DNA of 64,000 nt from Nitrosopumilus sp. (GCA_029862745.1 JAOTWS010000003.1:124001-188000); one strand, 5' to 3'. Positions 53,112-62,911 are shown, numbered from the stretch's first letter. The notes: a model not told the origin generated them from the letters alone. Numbers and translations: made by a program.

Positions 53112-56100
53112 TTACTCTAAAGTTTTGTACGTTATCTTGTAATAAAACCGTGAAATCTGATCATCATCTTTGAGTATTTCAACAGTCCAAGTTTCATTGG
53201 GTAAAAATTCATCAGAAGACTCTGGCAAAATACTAAATTTTTCAAGACGTGCATCTGAACCACTATATCTAACATTCAGATGATTTCCATCAACTTCTAT
53301 AGTTTGGTAGATTTGTCCAGGAGTTCTAGTAGATTCATGTACCAAGCAATCATTATCACTAGGACCAATAACACAGATTCCACTGGAAGTAGAAACCTTA
53401 AGATCTACAAATGATTCATCTCCTCGTACTGAAGTTATCAAGGAACCAGCAAGTACTTTAGGCGCAATAGATGCAATATCAGTAGTTTTTTCTTCAGTCA
53501 ATATAGATATCGTATTTTCAGAGATTCTATTTTCCCTCTCAATTACAGTACTAGGTTTAATGGCTAGTGGTTTTTCTACAACATCAAATAAAATAGATTT
53601 AGTTTCAAAACCGGAATCAACTGTTATCTCATAAGAGCCAATTGCAGAAAAAGTGTCAGGAATTACAAATTGATAAGTAAATGATCCAGAAGAACTTGGG
53701 CGAATTGTAGTTACAGGGCCAGTATGTTTACCGCAATTAAATGTACCACAAGTAATTTGTGAGTCAGATTTTTTGATTATACTAACATCAAATTTTTCAA
53801 TATAGATCAACTTGTTTGGTTTTCCATTGATTTCCACTACATCACCAGGATAGTATTGGGTTTTATCGGTAGACAGTAAAAGAGTCACGGGTTTGTCAAC
53901 ACCAAGTGCATAATCATTTGCAACACTAAAAGTTGATTCACTACGTGCACTTCCATAAAGAGCTTTTATAGAATATGTCCCTTCAGGGAATACTGGTATT
54001 GGTAATTCAAAGAGACTGGTGAATTCTCCACCCTGATTAGGATAAACAGCAGATTCGTAAATTTGTTTTGCTGGGAATGAACCATCCAATACCTTAATTG
54101 TAACTCGCTGAGTAACAACAAGTCCCTCATCACCTTGTGTACGCTTTAGAACATTTCCTACAACTTTGAGTTTTTCTCCTGCCTGATACAATGATTTTTC
54201 AGTAGTTACGTATAGAGGAGATGTACTTAGAGTATCATTTTCTGGATCCTCGGAGACTTTGAAGAAAAGAGAGGTGCTCTCACTGCTAGTTGATACTTTA
54301 ATTTTGTAAACTCCAAAATTAGATTTGACTACATCTTTTCCCGTATTGACTTTGATATTCTGTACTTTTTCTGCAACAGGCGCAGTCCAAGACCAGGAGA
54401 AACGTTGATTATCAATAGTGGCTCCAGAAAGAACTTTTGTTCCATCAGGTTTTGTCAATGTAATAGTTACGGAAGCAGCACCTGTAGGAGGCATAATTCC
54501 AGTTAAATGAACAGTTTCACCTAGACCGTATACGTCTTTATCAACAGATATTATTGCACCATCTTTCAAATCAAGTGGATTAATTACCGAAAATGTTTTT
54601 GTTGCAACATGATTTGAAAATTGAGATTTTATGACATAGTTTCCTTCTGTAAATACACTTCTTGTCACATCTAAATTAAGCAAATAATTTCCAGATGTTT
54701 CAGGAATTGCTGTAAAAACATATGCAACAGCCACGTCATCGCTATATTTTGTTTGTGTACCAGATAAAGCCGTGATCTTTAACGGGGTTCCATCTTCATG
54801 TGAAATAGAAATTTTTACAGGTACGCCGGTTTTATAACTTGAATTACTGAGTGGATCTTTTATGAAACCACTAATAACCATTTTATCTCCAGGTTCATAA
54901 ACTTCTTTATCAGAATTAACTGTCAATGATGAATCAGAATCTACAAAACTCTCAGGATTGGAAACTACATGGATAATACTAGTTGCAGTACCAATACTTT
55001 TTGAAACGGTGATTTTATAATCACCTAATCGTAATTTATTGTCTGGAATTGTAAAACTATAAGCAAATGATCCATCACCCATAATTCTCACACCATCAGA
55101 AATCTTAAATCCAGAATTGCTGCCAGTAGAAGAACTTCCTATCGAAGATTGTTTTGTTTGAACAATCTCCAAATCCAAAGTGTTAACCCATTGCTGGTTT
55201 AGTCTACCAGTAATTTTGACTTGATCACCAAGAGCATAGGCTACCTTATCAGTCCAAATTGAAATTGGTACAGATTCTTTAATATCCTCTACTACATCAA
55301 AATTAACAGAGGTAGATTTACCTGAATATTCAGCATAAATTTCATAAGTTCCATAGACAGGTGTTACTGTGGATACATAGAAAGTAGTTTTGAATTCACC
55401 ATTAGTTGGATATAGATTTCCAACAGATACAACTTTGTTGTTAGAATTTTTTACAATCAATTTCATTCCCTCAAGAGGGATAATGTTTGAAGCATTTCCA
55501 GTGATTGTAACTGATTGGCCTGGAATGTATTGCGAGTTATCAGTGAATATGCTAAGCGAATCTTCAGCCTTTATTACTTGATCAGGAGTTTCATAACCTA
55601 CAGAAAAGTCAGTACTAGCATGTGCACCGGCATATGTGACAGATACATTGTATATTCCTTCATAAATTCCTAAAACTTGTCGTAGACTAAGTGTTGCTTT
55701 ATAATTAAGATTAAGATCAGGATACATAGTCATAACCTTGTTAAAATTTGGACCAGTGATAGTGATGGTAATTTGTTGAGGTTGAAAATATGGTTTCACA
55801 ATAAAAACTTGTTCAGATACACTACCACGAATTATAGCAGTTTCACCAAACAGATAAAAATCTTTTTCAGATGAAACAGAGACAGTAACATCATTTGATT
55901 CTTGAGTATTAACAAATTTGCCATTAGATGAACCAGCAGTTGATTTTGCGAATTTCCAATCAGTTAAAGTATCCAAGTCATAACCATCATAGATTCTCTG
56001 CCAAGATGTAAAATCATTTTTGATATCAGTAAGTATAGAAGTTTTATCAATGACAACACCATTTTTGTCTCTAAGTTCAACAGATTCATTAGAATCAGTA

Positions 56101-56399
56101 AACCAAAGATTTTGATAAGAATAAGTTAAAAATTGTCCAGATTTAATTACAGTTCCACTTGGTATGGTCATTGTTTTTTTCAAAACTGTAGTCGAGGCAA
56201 TTTTCCAACCACCCAAATCAACATTAGCATCTGTAGGGTTATAGAGTTCCACCCATTCAGTAATAGATGTTGAATCATTTCCTGGTGGATTGATATCTAC
56301 TTCATTGATTACGACATGATCAGCGGTTTGAGCATATACAGGTACGATAATTCCCACAAGCAAAAAAAGACAAAATACTAAAGGTAGATTACGATTCAT
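53112..56399 (-). CDS. Large secreted protein: lamin-tail domain plus seven Ig-like repeats
   Basis: 1095 residues with an N-terminal signal peptide ending near YAQTAD. Residues about 28-150 form a lamin-tail domain (VVINEVDINPPGND, WVELYNPTDANVDLGGWKIA). At least seven related beta domains of about 100 residues follow, each opening with a Y-x2-G-[DE]-x-V-x-I-x-G motif (for example YIPGQSVTITG, YALGDQVKITG, YYPGDVVEING). The order of repeats resembles MG2/bacterial Ig-like stalks. No C-terminal anchor seen. Probably a cell-surface or matrix protein; not obviously the S-layer protein itself. Confidence 0.85.
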   Translation of the reverse strand: MNRNLPLVFCLFLLVGIIVPVYAQTADHVVINEVDINPPGNDSTSITEWVELYNPTDANVDLGGWKIASTTVLKKTMTIPSGTVIKSGQFLTYSYQNLWFTDSNESVELRDKNGVVIDKTSILTDIKNDFTSWQRIYDGYDLDTLTDWKFAKSTAGSSNGKFVNTQESNDVTVSVSSEKDFYLFGETAIIRGSVSEQVFIVKPYFQPQQITITITGPNFNKVMTMYPDLNLNYKATLSLRQVLGIYEGIYNVSVTYAGAHASTDFSVGYETPDQVIKAEDSLSIFTDNSQYIPGQSVTITGNASNIIPLEGMKLIVKNSNNKVVSVGNLYPTNGEFKTTFYVSTVTPVYGTYEIYAEYSGKSTSVNFDVVEDIKESVPISIWTDKVAYALGDQVKITGRLNQQWVNTLDLEIVQTKQSSIGSSSTGSNSGFKISDGVRIMGDGSFAYSFTIPDNKLRLGDYKITVSKSIGTATSIIHVVSNPESFVDSDSSLTVNSDKEVYEPGDKMVISGFIKDPLSNSSYKTGVPVKISISHEDGTPLKITALSGTQTKYSDDVAVAYVFTAIPETSGNYLLNLDVTRSVFTEGNYVIKSQFSNHVATKTFSVINPLDLKDGAIISVDKDVYGLGETVHLTGIMPPTGAASVTITLTKPDGTKVLSGATIDNQRFSWSWTAPVAEKVQNIKVNTGKDVVKSNFGVYKIKVSTSSESTSLFFKVSEDPENDTLSTSPLYVTTEKSLYQAGEKLKVVGNVLKRTQGDEGLVVTQRVTIKVLDGSFPAKQIYESAVYPNQGGEFTSLFELPIPVFPEGTYSIKALYGSARSESTFSVANDYALGVDKPVTLLLSTDKTQYYPGDVVEINGKPNKLIYIEKFDVSIIKKSDSQITCGTFNCGKHTGPVTTIRPSSSGSFTYQFVIPDTFSAIGSYEITVDSGFETKSILFDVVEKPLAIKPSTVIERENRISENTISILTEEKTTDIASIAPKVLAGSLITSVRGDESFVDLKVSTSSGICVIGPSDNDCLVHESTRTPGQIYQTIEVDGNHLNVRYSGSDARLEKFSILPESSDEFLPNETWTVEILKDDDQISRFYYKITYKTLE

Positions 56400-56686
56400 T
56401 ATTGCTTCCTGATAAGATGATTTAAAAGCCTCATTTTAGAATGGAATTGAGCAAAAGTTGAGCTTGTTGTTAAAGTTGACCTCAATTGTATGACTTTTTG
56501 TGGATTTTTCATGTCTAAATTACAATTTTTTGGTATTTAGATGACACGTAGGATTGATCCGAATAGAAAAGGCGTTAAATATTAGATAAAATCAAAGGAT
56601 TGGTAAAAAACCAGACTCAGTTAAAGATTTTAATCCAATAAATGAAACACAATCAAAAGCCTGAATTTCTTTATAACGATCTAATT

Positions 56687-57391
56687 TCATCCAAGCATCT
56701 CATCAACAAGTACCTTGAATGTTCCATATGGCTGTGCGCCAGTTATCATTTCAGCTTGTCCCTCTTGAGGAATTATGATGAATGTTGGAGTAGATCTTAC
56801 CCCTGCATCTGATGCAATTTTTTTGTTCTCATTTACCTGTTGCTCATATTTTTTAGAGTCAAGGCATTCATTGAATGAATCTACATCAAGACCATTAATT
56901 CCAGTCACCAACAACTTTAGATTCTCCGAATTTGCCCAACCATCATTTTCATGTCCCTGATTTGCATATACAAAATCATGATATTCCCAGTATAGATCTT
57001 GCTCCGCTGCACAATAACTTCCAGCATGGATGGTTATAGAGTCTGGCCCAATAATGGCAAAATCAACGTAGATGAGACTTACCTTGCCAGTTTCAATTAG
57101 GTTTTGCACTATTACAGGTTTGGTATTCTCATTCCATCTCTTGCAAAACGGGCATTGATAGTCACCAAATTCTATAATGGTGACAGGTGAGGATAGATCT
57201 CCTAGAACAGGAGAGCCATTTCTTGTATCTAATGATAGTTTGGTGGCTCTAGGATTGTCTGCCTTGATCGAATCTGGATTCATTGCAGCTGCAGTAATAC
57301 CCACAGCAATCACTACTGCAATTATTCCAATTATTATGAACTTGGTTTTTGAGTTTTCAGAAGGTTTTGTCTTTCTGTTTCTCTTTCCCAT
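56687..57391 (-). CDS. DsbA-like membrane-anchored thiol oxidoreductase
   Basis: 234 residues. N-terminal basic segment and a membrane helix (about 17-37), then an extracytoplasmic thioredoxin fold of the DsbA/Thioredoxin_4 type. The active site is Cys80-Pro-Phe-Cys83 within FGDYQCPFCKRW, and the cis-Pro loop is GVRSTPTFII. It would form or exchange disulfides in exported proteins. Other Cys residues (SYCAAEQ, FNECLD) may form a structural pair. Upstream spacer holds its promoter. Confidence 0.9.
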   Translation of the reverse strand: MGKRNRKTKPSENSKTKFIIIGIIAVVIAVGITAAAMNPDSIKADNPRATKLSLDTRNGSPVLGDLSSPVTIIEFGDYQCPFCKRWNENTKPVIVQNLIETGKVSLIYVDFAIIGPDSITIHAGSYCAAEQDLYWEYHDFVYANQGHENDGWANSENLKLLVTGINGLDVDSFNECLDSKKYEQQVNENKKIASDAGVRSTPTFIIIPQEGQAEMITGAQPYGTFKVLVDEMLG

Positions 57392-57725
57392 ACCGTCAAT
57401 TTGTTGTGGGTATTAAAAGAATTTATCCAAAAAGAATGAATTACATATATTATTCTCCAAAGCATAACTGAGAAATTACGCACTACAAGCAAATTAGCTA
57501 AATAGTATTTCTTGGTAGTTTTAATAAGGCATTGAATTGATATAAAAAGGATTTTCTTGTATCTAAGATTTTGGTTTCAATATAGTACAAGTATTATTTT
57601 AAAGGTTTTTTTGCATCTTCAATTTGATTTGTATGTACATAGACATTTCCATTATCGTCGTAATCACATATTTTAAAAGGATAAAAAAATAATCTAATTT
57701 TTTAGTTTTAAGACACTTAAGAAAA
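57392..57725. other. Intergenic region, possible coding remnant
   Basis: 334 bp. On the minus strand about 57605-57690 encode KICDYDDNGNVYVHTNQIED and a short Lys-rich end without a start codon. This looks protein-like but is only about 33 codons, perhaps the tail of a lost gene. No other signal. Confidence 0.3.
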
Positions 57726-57980
57726 TTATTCTTTGGAGCAATCACAATTTGAACACATCTTATTGATAATTTTAGAACCACATTCCATACATATGCCCTC
57801 ACCTACATCTGCACGTATGGATTTGCGCTTTTTTCCAACGTAGAGTTTAATTCCAAAATACATAAGAATTACTATGATAGCTGCATAAACAGGGGCCATG
57901 AATGGAATCAGACCAATCATAAATAGAAAGAGACCTACAATCAAAACAATTTCTCGCCTTTCAAATTTCAATAAAATCAA
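57726..57980 (-). CDS. Small membrane protein with C-terminal zinc ribbon
   Basis: 84 residues. Two hydrophobic helices (about 10-30 and 31-47), a basic linker (KKRKSIRAD) and a cytoplasmic four-Cys ribbon: CMECGSKI and CSNCDC. Positive-inside rule places the ribbon in the cytoplasm. Zinc ribbon on a membrane hairpin is common among archaeal proteins of unknown role. Confidence 0.7.
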   Translation of the reverse strand: MILLKFERREIVLIVGLFLFMIGLIPFMAPVYAAIIVILMYFGIKLYVGKKRKSIRADVGEGICMECGSKIINKMCSNCDCSKE

Positions 57981-58113
57981 AATGATGTCAAATCGATAAA
58001 AACATGCCGGAGCTCAGTGCCATTAGTTTACTTCATTTTAAAGTCATTACTCTAACTCATCTTCATTGCTCGGCAATTAATCTAGAAGATAATTTCTTTA
58101 TAAGATAACAAAA

Positions 58114-58190
58114 TGGTGGGATCGGAGAGATTTGAACACTCGACCTCTGCGTCCCAAACGCAGAATCATACCAAGCTAGACCACGATCCC
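58114..58190 (-). tRNA. tRNA-Pro (anticodon TGG)
   Basis: Minus strand. The acceptor arm GGGATCG pairs with CGATCCC. The anticodon stem CTGCG/CGCAG encloses TTTGGGA, giving anticodon TGG (reads CCA). The T arm contains GTTCAAATC. Discriminator A is followed by an encoded CCA (58116-58114). No intron. A TTAAAT element about 27 nt upstream may be its TATA box. It also lies alone between protein genes. Confidence 0.95.
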
Positions 58191-58492
58191 AGTATGCCAT
58201 AAAAATTGCCCAATTTAAGCTTCACAGATAATAATTTGAGCAAATTTTGAAGATATTATTGCTGTTTTTAGAGTTTTAAGAAATAAAATGTATCAATCTA
58301 ATGAATTGTAATAATCCCAATCTCATGCCAATAAAATTTACTATTATTTCATGGTTCAAATTCGATTGATCATTACATGCATGTGGCCATAATTATGGAG
58401 ACATAATCCATACTTGCCTGGAAATTAAAGGGATTTAAAAGATCACTCATCATAGATAAAAAATTCATTAGCATTGAAATTTTAGTTAACAT
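58191..58492. other. Intergenic region
   Basis: 300 bp between tRNA-Pro and the malic enzyme. It holds the tRNA promoter and the malic-enzyme promoter. No coding frame or repeat supported. Confidence 0.45.
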
Positions 58493-59635
58493 ATGACAAA
58501 AAATGCCATCATACTTCACAAAAAACTAAAAGGTAAAATCTACATTGAAAGCAAAATTCCCAAAATAACAAATGAGAATTTGCAACTCATTTACACCCCA
58601 GGCGTAGCAACAGTATGTAAGGAAATTCTTAACAATCCCAATCAGAAATATCATTTAACCACCAAGGGAAATAATGTTGCAATAATTACTGACGGAACTA
58701 GAATCTTAGGACTAGGTGATATTGGTCCGGATGCGGCGTTGCCTGTAATGGAGGGAAAGTCAGTGTTGTACAGAGAATATGGAAAAATTAACGCTTATCC
58801 AATATGCCTTAACACTACTGACAAGAAAAAAATCATCGATACAATAATTGCGATAGAACCTATGTTTGGTGCAATAAACCTAGAGGACATTGAATCACCA
58901 AAGGTGCTTGATATTTCAAATGAAATTGTAAAAAAACTATCAATACCAGTGTTCCACGATGACAGACACGGAACAGCGATTGTGGTTCTAGCAGCCATGA
59001 TAAATTCGCTAAAAATAATGAGTAAAAAAATATCAGAGATCAAAGTAGTAATAGTTGGTGCAGGTTCTGCAGGGTATGGTATTGCCAAACTGTTAAATTT
59101 TGCTGGCTGTAAAAATATCATTGTGCTAGACTCCAAAGGAGCAATACATAAAAAAAGAAAAACCAACATGAACAAATACAAACTAGAACTTGCGCAATTT
59201 ACAAATCAAAAAGAAGTAGGATATCTTGAGGATGTAATAAAAAAAGCAGATGTATTCATCGGAGTATCTGGAATCAAGAATCTCCTAAAACCTAGAATGA
59301 TCAAAGAGATGAATGAAAGTCCAATAGTATTTGCACTTACAAACCCCGAACCTGAGATAGATCCCAATATGGCAAAAAAATATGGTGCAAGTGTAGTTGC
59401 TACTGGAAGCTTCAGATATGAAAACAAGGTGAATAATGCCCTGGTTTTTCCGTATCTGATGAGGTCAATATTAGATTTGAAGATACAAAAGGTAACTCTA
59501 GAAATATTATACGTTACTGCTTTAGCAATTGCCAATACTGTACCAAAAAACAAGCTTGCCGAAAATCACATAATTCCCTCAATCAATGACAAAAACCTAC
59601 AAAAAAATATTACCAAATCTTTAACAAATATCTAG
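58493..59635 (+). CDS. NAD(P)-dependent malic enzyme
   Basis: 380 residues, the short bacterial/archaeal form. It oxidatively decarboxylates malate to pyruvate. The N-terminal catalytic domain has YTPGVATVC (catalytic Tyr), TDGTRILGLGDIGP and NLEDIESPK (metal ligands), and VFHDDRHGTAIV. The Rossmann domain has VVIVGAGSAGYGIAKL. The C-terminal FALTNPEPEIDP is a further signature. No phosphotransacetylase domain. Cofactor choice (NAD or NADP) cannot be told by eye. Confidence 0.94.
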   Translation: MTKNAIILHKKLKGKIYIESKIPKITNENLQLIYTPGVATVCKEILNNPNQKYHLTTKGNNVAIITDGTRILGLGDIGPDAALPVMEGKSVLYREYGKINAYPICLNTTDKKKIIDTIIAIEPMFGAINLEDIESPKVLDISNEIVKKLSIPVFHDDRHGTAIVVLAAMINSLKIMSKKISEIKVVIVGAGSAGYGIAKLLNFAGCKNIIVLDSKGAIHKKRKTNMNKYKLELAQFTNQKEVGYLEDVIKKADVFIGVSGIKNLLKPRMIKEMNESPIVFALTNPEPEIDPNMAKKYGASVVATGSFRYENKVNNALVFPYLMRSILDLKIQKVTLEILYVTALAIANTVPKNKLAENHIIPSINDKNLQKNITKSLTNI

Positions 59636-59779
59636 TATTTCAAATACTGAATTTAAAAGATTGAATTTACAAGTTGAAGGGAAGCCTCAAATTAAGCCCA
59701 ATGTGGAGGTTAGGTGCATATAATAACTCAAATCAAATCGGTAGATAATCATTTTAAAGGTAGTTAAAAAAGCGAAAAT

Positions 59780-60676
59780 ATGGTAATCGAGGAATATATC
59801 AAGGCAGGTAAGATTGCATCAGAAGTAAGAGAGATGGTTCGAAAAAAGAATTGGGTTGGCAAGTCAGTTTATGATATTTGTGAGGAAGTTGAAAATGAGA
59901 TTAAAAAAAGAGGAGCAGGATGTGCTTTCCCAGTAAATGCAAGTATCAACGAGGTTGCTGCACATTATACTGCAGAGCCAAATGATCCTATCACGATCAA
60001 AGACACAGATTTGATAAAGATTGATCTTGGTGCACAAATTAATGGGTACATTGCAGATACTGCGGTTACTGTCTGTTACGACGTACAGTTTGATAGTCTA
60101 GTTCAAGCCGCAGAAGAGGCATTGGCAAATGCAATGTCCATGGTAAAAACAGGAGTCAAGGCAAGCGATATTGGACGTACCATAGAAACTACAATTAAAA
60201 AAAGAGGGTTCAAACCAATTGCAAACCTTAGTGGACATTCATTGGATCAATACACAATACATGCGGGAAAATCAATTCCAAATATTTGGTCAATTGGGGG
60301 ATTTTCACTTTCAGAGAATTCAGCCTATGCATGTGAACCATTTGTAACAACAGAACAAGGAGGAGGGTTTGTAAGAAACGGAAAAATAAAAAATATTTTT
60401 GCGCTTAATTCACGAAAGAAAACAAAGAACGAAGAAGCAGATAAACTTCTGGATTTTATTTGGAATAATTTTAACATGCTGCCATTTGCTTTGAGATGGC
60501 TAGTAAAAGATTGGGAAGAAAAGAAAGCAAGAGAATTATTACATGTGTTAATTAACAAGAAAGCTGTTCAAGCATATCCAATTCTGATCGAAGTAAACGA
60601 ACAAAAAGTTGCTCAAGCAGAACATACATTCATACCCAATGAAAACGGGGCAACAGTTACAACTCAGATCCAATAA
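59780..60676 (+). CDS. map: Methionine aminopeptidase, type II
   Basis: 298 residues. It removes initiator Met from nascent proteins. Metal ligands are visible: Asp in KIDLGAQINGYIADTAV, His in LSGHSLDQYTIHAG, Glu in CEPFVT and the final Glu in AEHTFI. The type II insertion (about 175-235, helical) is present. It is complete and followed, 24 nt later, by a 37-residue zinc-ribbon gene. Confidence 0.95.
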   Translation: MVIEEYIKAGKIASEVREMVRKKNWVGKSVYDICEEVENEIKKRGAGCAFPVNASINEVAAHYTAEPNDPITIKDTDLIKIDLGAQINGYIADTAVTVCYDVQFDSLVQAAEEALANAMSMVKTGVKASDIGRTIETTIKKRGFKPIANLSGHSLDQYTIHAGKSIPNIWSIGGFSLSENSAYACEPFVTTEQGGGFVRNGKIKNIFALNSRKKTKNEEADKLLDFIWNNFNMLPFALRWLVKDWEEKKARELLHVLINKKAVQAYPILIEVNEQKVAQAEHTFIPNENGATVTTQIQ

Positions 60677-60700
60677 AAATACAAAAGTACATGAGATAAT

Positions 60701-60814
60701 TTGAGTGATGAAGTAAGACCTTGTCCGCAATGTGGGGGATTTATGTTCAAAGAACAAGGAGAGAGCATATCATGGTTTTGTCCTTCATGTAATGTAAAAT
60801 TTAGAACAAAATAA
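60701..60814 (+). CDS. 37-residue zinc-ribbon protein
   Basis: TTG 60701 to TAA: begins SDEVRPCPQCGGFMFKEQ and ends SWFCPSCNVKFRTK. Two Cys-x2-Cys pairs 20 residues apart make a single zinc ribbon and nothing else. It is in the same direction as map and likely co-transcribed. It converges with the next small zinc gene. Confidence 0.65.
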   Translation: MSDEVRPCPQCGGFMFKEQGESISWFCPSCNVKFRTK

Positions 60815-60819
60815 TCCAA

Positions 60820-60975
60820 TCATCCATCTAAAGGTTCGCCAAATATTTTTTCAATACTAGTGAGATTACCACATGAAATGCATTTTGAAGACATAGTGAA
60901 TAATGTATCACCCTCTGAGAATGCTCGTTTTTTCATAGCATTGCATTTAGTACATTTTTCAACAGTAAATGCCAT
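60820..60975 (-). CDS. 51-residue zinc-ribbon protein
   Basis: MAFTVEKCTKCNAMKKRAFS, later SKCISCGNLTSIEKIFGEP. Two Cys-x2-Cys pairs form a zinc ribbon. An in-frame ATG at 61005 would add a very Lys-rich ten-residue leader and overlap the DUF1512 gene by 4 nt, which is also a credible start. Its stop is 5 nt from that of the convergent 37-residue zinc protein. Confidence 0.65.
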   Translation of the reverse strand: MAFTVEKCTKCNAMKKRAFSEGDTLFTMSSKCISCGNLTSIEKIFGEPLDG

Positions 60976-61001
60976 AACAATTTTTTTTTTCTTTGAGAAA
61001 T

Positions 61002-62204
61002 TCATTGTGGAACTCCTACTGTATTACCTACACCAATTATCACCAGAGATTGGCCAGGTTTAGTATTTTCGCGAATCATCTCATAGAGTTGTGAGCGGGC
61101 ATTATCTGCAGTATCAGCTATATCTTTTGTCATCAAAGTTATTGCCTCTTTTACAGATTGTTTAATCACAATAGAAAAGATTGGTATCTGATGAGATGTG
61201 GCAATATCTTCAATCTGAAATCTTTCAGTTCCAATTCCACCTATTGCCGCACCAAAACCTCTTGCAACAGATGCGGAATCCTCACCTTCCAATTTTAATG
61301 CAGCATCAATCATAATTATTGCATCAAGTTTGTTTCTAGAAATAAGATTTTCCAATGCATCAGCAGGCCTACCCACTGTAGAGCTAGGTCCTTCAGCTTT
61401 TAAAAGAAATAATGTTCTATCCTCGAAATCAATTTTTGCAAGACTGGTCTGAAATGCGATTGATTCTTTGGAATTATTTAACATCATTTTTCCGACAACC
61501 ATTGGACCTATTCCATCTCCAATTGGTTGACCCAGTTTAAATGGAGAAATTGCATCCCTCATGGCCTCTGCCTGTTCCATTATGAATGGGAGAATCATCT
61601 GTAGAGGTAAAATCAGCGGATAATTGTTTTGTTTTTTTGCAGTCAGAAACATGTGATTGATTATTTTATAGATCATTTGTAATGAGGAAGATATTTCAAG
61701 TAAAGTTTGAACTTTGGCTAATTCATAATTATTGATTTCTGGAGAAAGTAATTTTACATGTTCTCTACTATAGTCCTCTCTTGATCTAACAGTATGTCTA
61801 ACTTTGTCAACTATACCATTAGGATCCATATCAACTGGCATGATTGTAAAATAATCTAAAAATTGATCAATTTTTTTTGTAGGATCATTCTTTGGATTCA
61901 AATTATTTTTTACATAATTAATTAATTCAGAACGAGATTCGGATCTAAAACCATCTAGTTTTTTGATTGCTTTATTGAGTTCATTAGAAGTAACAAGTAA
62001 TTGAATTCTTTGACCATAAAAAATAAAAAGAACTATTGGAAGGATCCAAATTAGCATCATTATAGGATTTGTTTCATCATTCATTGCAAACAATTGATCA
62101 AAATCAAAATTTGTAAAATTCACTAAATTCATCACCTGCCAATTCCAAATTAAACCATTCGTCAGAAGGGTAAAAAATAGTAAAAAATGAATAACAAGAG
62201 TCAA
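61002..62204 (-). CDS. DUF1512-family protein
   Basis: About 400 residues. One or two N-terminal transmembrane helices (including MMLIWILPIVLFIFYGQRIQ), then a soluble domain. It carries VVGKMMLNNSKESIAFQTSL and SVARGFGAAIGGIGTERFQI, glycine-rich segments typical of archaeal DUF1512. The C-terminal KPGQSLVIIGVGNTVGVPQ could be nucleotide-related. Start is TTG 62204; ATG 62132 is an alternative that drops a hydrophobic stretch. Divergent from TBP across 49 bp. Function unknown. Confidence 0.85.
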   Translation of the reverse strand: MTLVIHFLLFFTLLTNGLIWNWQVMNLVNFTNFDFDQLFAMNDETNPIMMLIWILPIVLFIFYGQRIQLLVTSNELNKAIKKLDGFRSESRSELINYVKNNLNPKNDPTKKIDQFLDYFTIMPVDMDPNGIVDKVRHTVRSREDYSREHVKLLSPEINNYELAKVQTLLEISSSLQMIYKIINHMFLTAKKQNNYPLILPLQMILPFIMEQAEAMRDAISPFKLGQPIGDGIGPMVVGKMMLNNSKESIAFQTSLAKIDFEDRTLFLLKAEGPSSTVGRPADALENLISRNKLDAIIMIDAALKLEGEDSASVARGFGAAIGGIGTERFQIEDIATSHQIPIFSIVIKQSVKEAITLMTKDIADTADNARSQLYEMIRENTKPGQSLVIIGVGNTVGVPQ

Positions 62205-62216
62205 AATAATGGCGAG

Positions 62217-62245
62217 TGCTTTTATTATAGTTCAAATATAAAAAA
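62217..62245. promoter_or_regulatory. Shared divergent promoter of TBP and DUF1512
   Basis: Only 49 bp separate the two start codons. TTTATTATAG (62220-62229) lies about 28 nt before the TBP ATG. AAATATAAAAAAAT (62232-62245) lies about 30 nt before the DUF1512 start on the other strand. The TATA-like elements sit back to back, so bound TBP could link the expression of both. Confidence 0.45.
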
Positions 62246-62253
62246 ATCCGAAT

Positions 62254-62814
62254 ATGCCACAAACAAAACCTATCATAAGCGTGGAAAATGTTGTAGCATC
62301 CGCAGACGTTATGCAAAAAATGGATTTGAATGAAATTACAAAAACATTTCCAGATGTGGAGTATCATCCAGATCAATTTCCAGGACTGGTTTTTCGACTA
62401 AAAACTCCAAAAACGGCAACATTGATCTTCACATCAGGTAAAATGGTATGTACAGGCTCCAAATCTGAAGAAATGGCAAGAAAAGCAGTGAAAACAGTTG
62501 TGCAGAAACTCAGAAAAGGAGGCATCAAAGTAAAAAAAGACGCAGTAGTTACAATTCAAAACATTGTAGCTTCAATCAATTTAGGTGGAAAGATTCACTT
62601 AGAGCAAGCAGCAAGAACATTGCCACGAAGCATGTATGAACCAGAACAGTTTCCGGGACTAATTCATAGAATGCTAGACCCAAAAACAGTAATTTTGTTA
62701 TTTTCATCAGGGAAACTTGTTTGTACAGGTGCTAAACAAGAACCAGATGTATATAGATCAGTAAATAATTTGCATGCGTTACTCGAAGAAAAAGATTTGA
62801 TGATTTATGACTGA
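62254..62814 (+). CDS. tbp: TATA-box-binding protein
   Basis: 186 residues in two imperfect repeats. The first has ENVVASADVMQKMDLNEITK and PGLVFRLKTPKTATLIFTSGK. The second has IQNIVASINLGGKIHLEQAA and PGLIHRMLDPKTVILLFSSGK. These are the saddle-forming halves that bind TATA DNA, with the Phe pairs that kink the helix. No acidic tail of note. Complete. Together with TFB at 40606 it makes the core initiation set. Confidence 0.97.
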   Translation: MPQTKPIISVENVVASADVMQKMDLNEITKTFPDVEYHPDQFPGLVFRLKTPKTATLIFTSGKMVCTGSKSEEMARKAVKTVVQKLRKGGIKVKKDAVVTIQNIVASINLGGKIHLEQAARTLPRSMYEPEQFPGLIHRMLDPKTVILLFSSGKLVCTGAKQEPDVYRSVNNLHALLEEKDLMIYD

Positions 62815-62889
62815 TCGCATAAAATCAATATTATATTATTTAATTAAAACTCAAAGAATTAACACATAGCAACATAGACAAGGTACAAA

Positions 62890-62911
62890 CCAAGATCAAT
62901 CTTGATCTTGG
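62890..62911. terminator. Perfect 10-bp hairpin between convergent genes
   Basis: ccaagatcaa-tc-ttgatcttgg is a perfect palindrome with a 2-nt centre. It sits between the 3' ends of tbp and the convergent MetG-beta-like gene. No long T tract follows on either side, so a bidirectional terminator is plausible but not certain; a protein-binding site is an alternative. Confidence 0.45.

Noticed and set aside
57599-57802. 67-codon minus-strand frame overlapping the small membrane zinc-ribbon gene
   Set aside because: Out of frame with the well-supported zinc-ribbon gene, with Lys/Ile-rich composition and no start signal.
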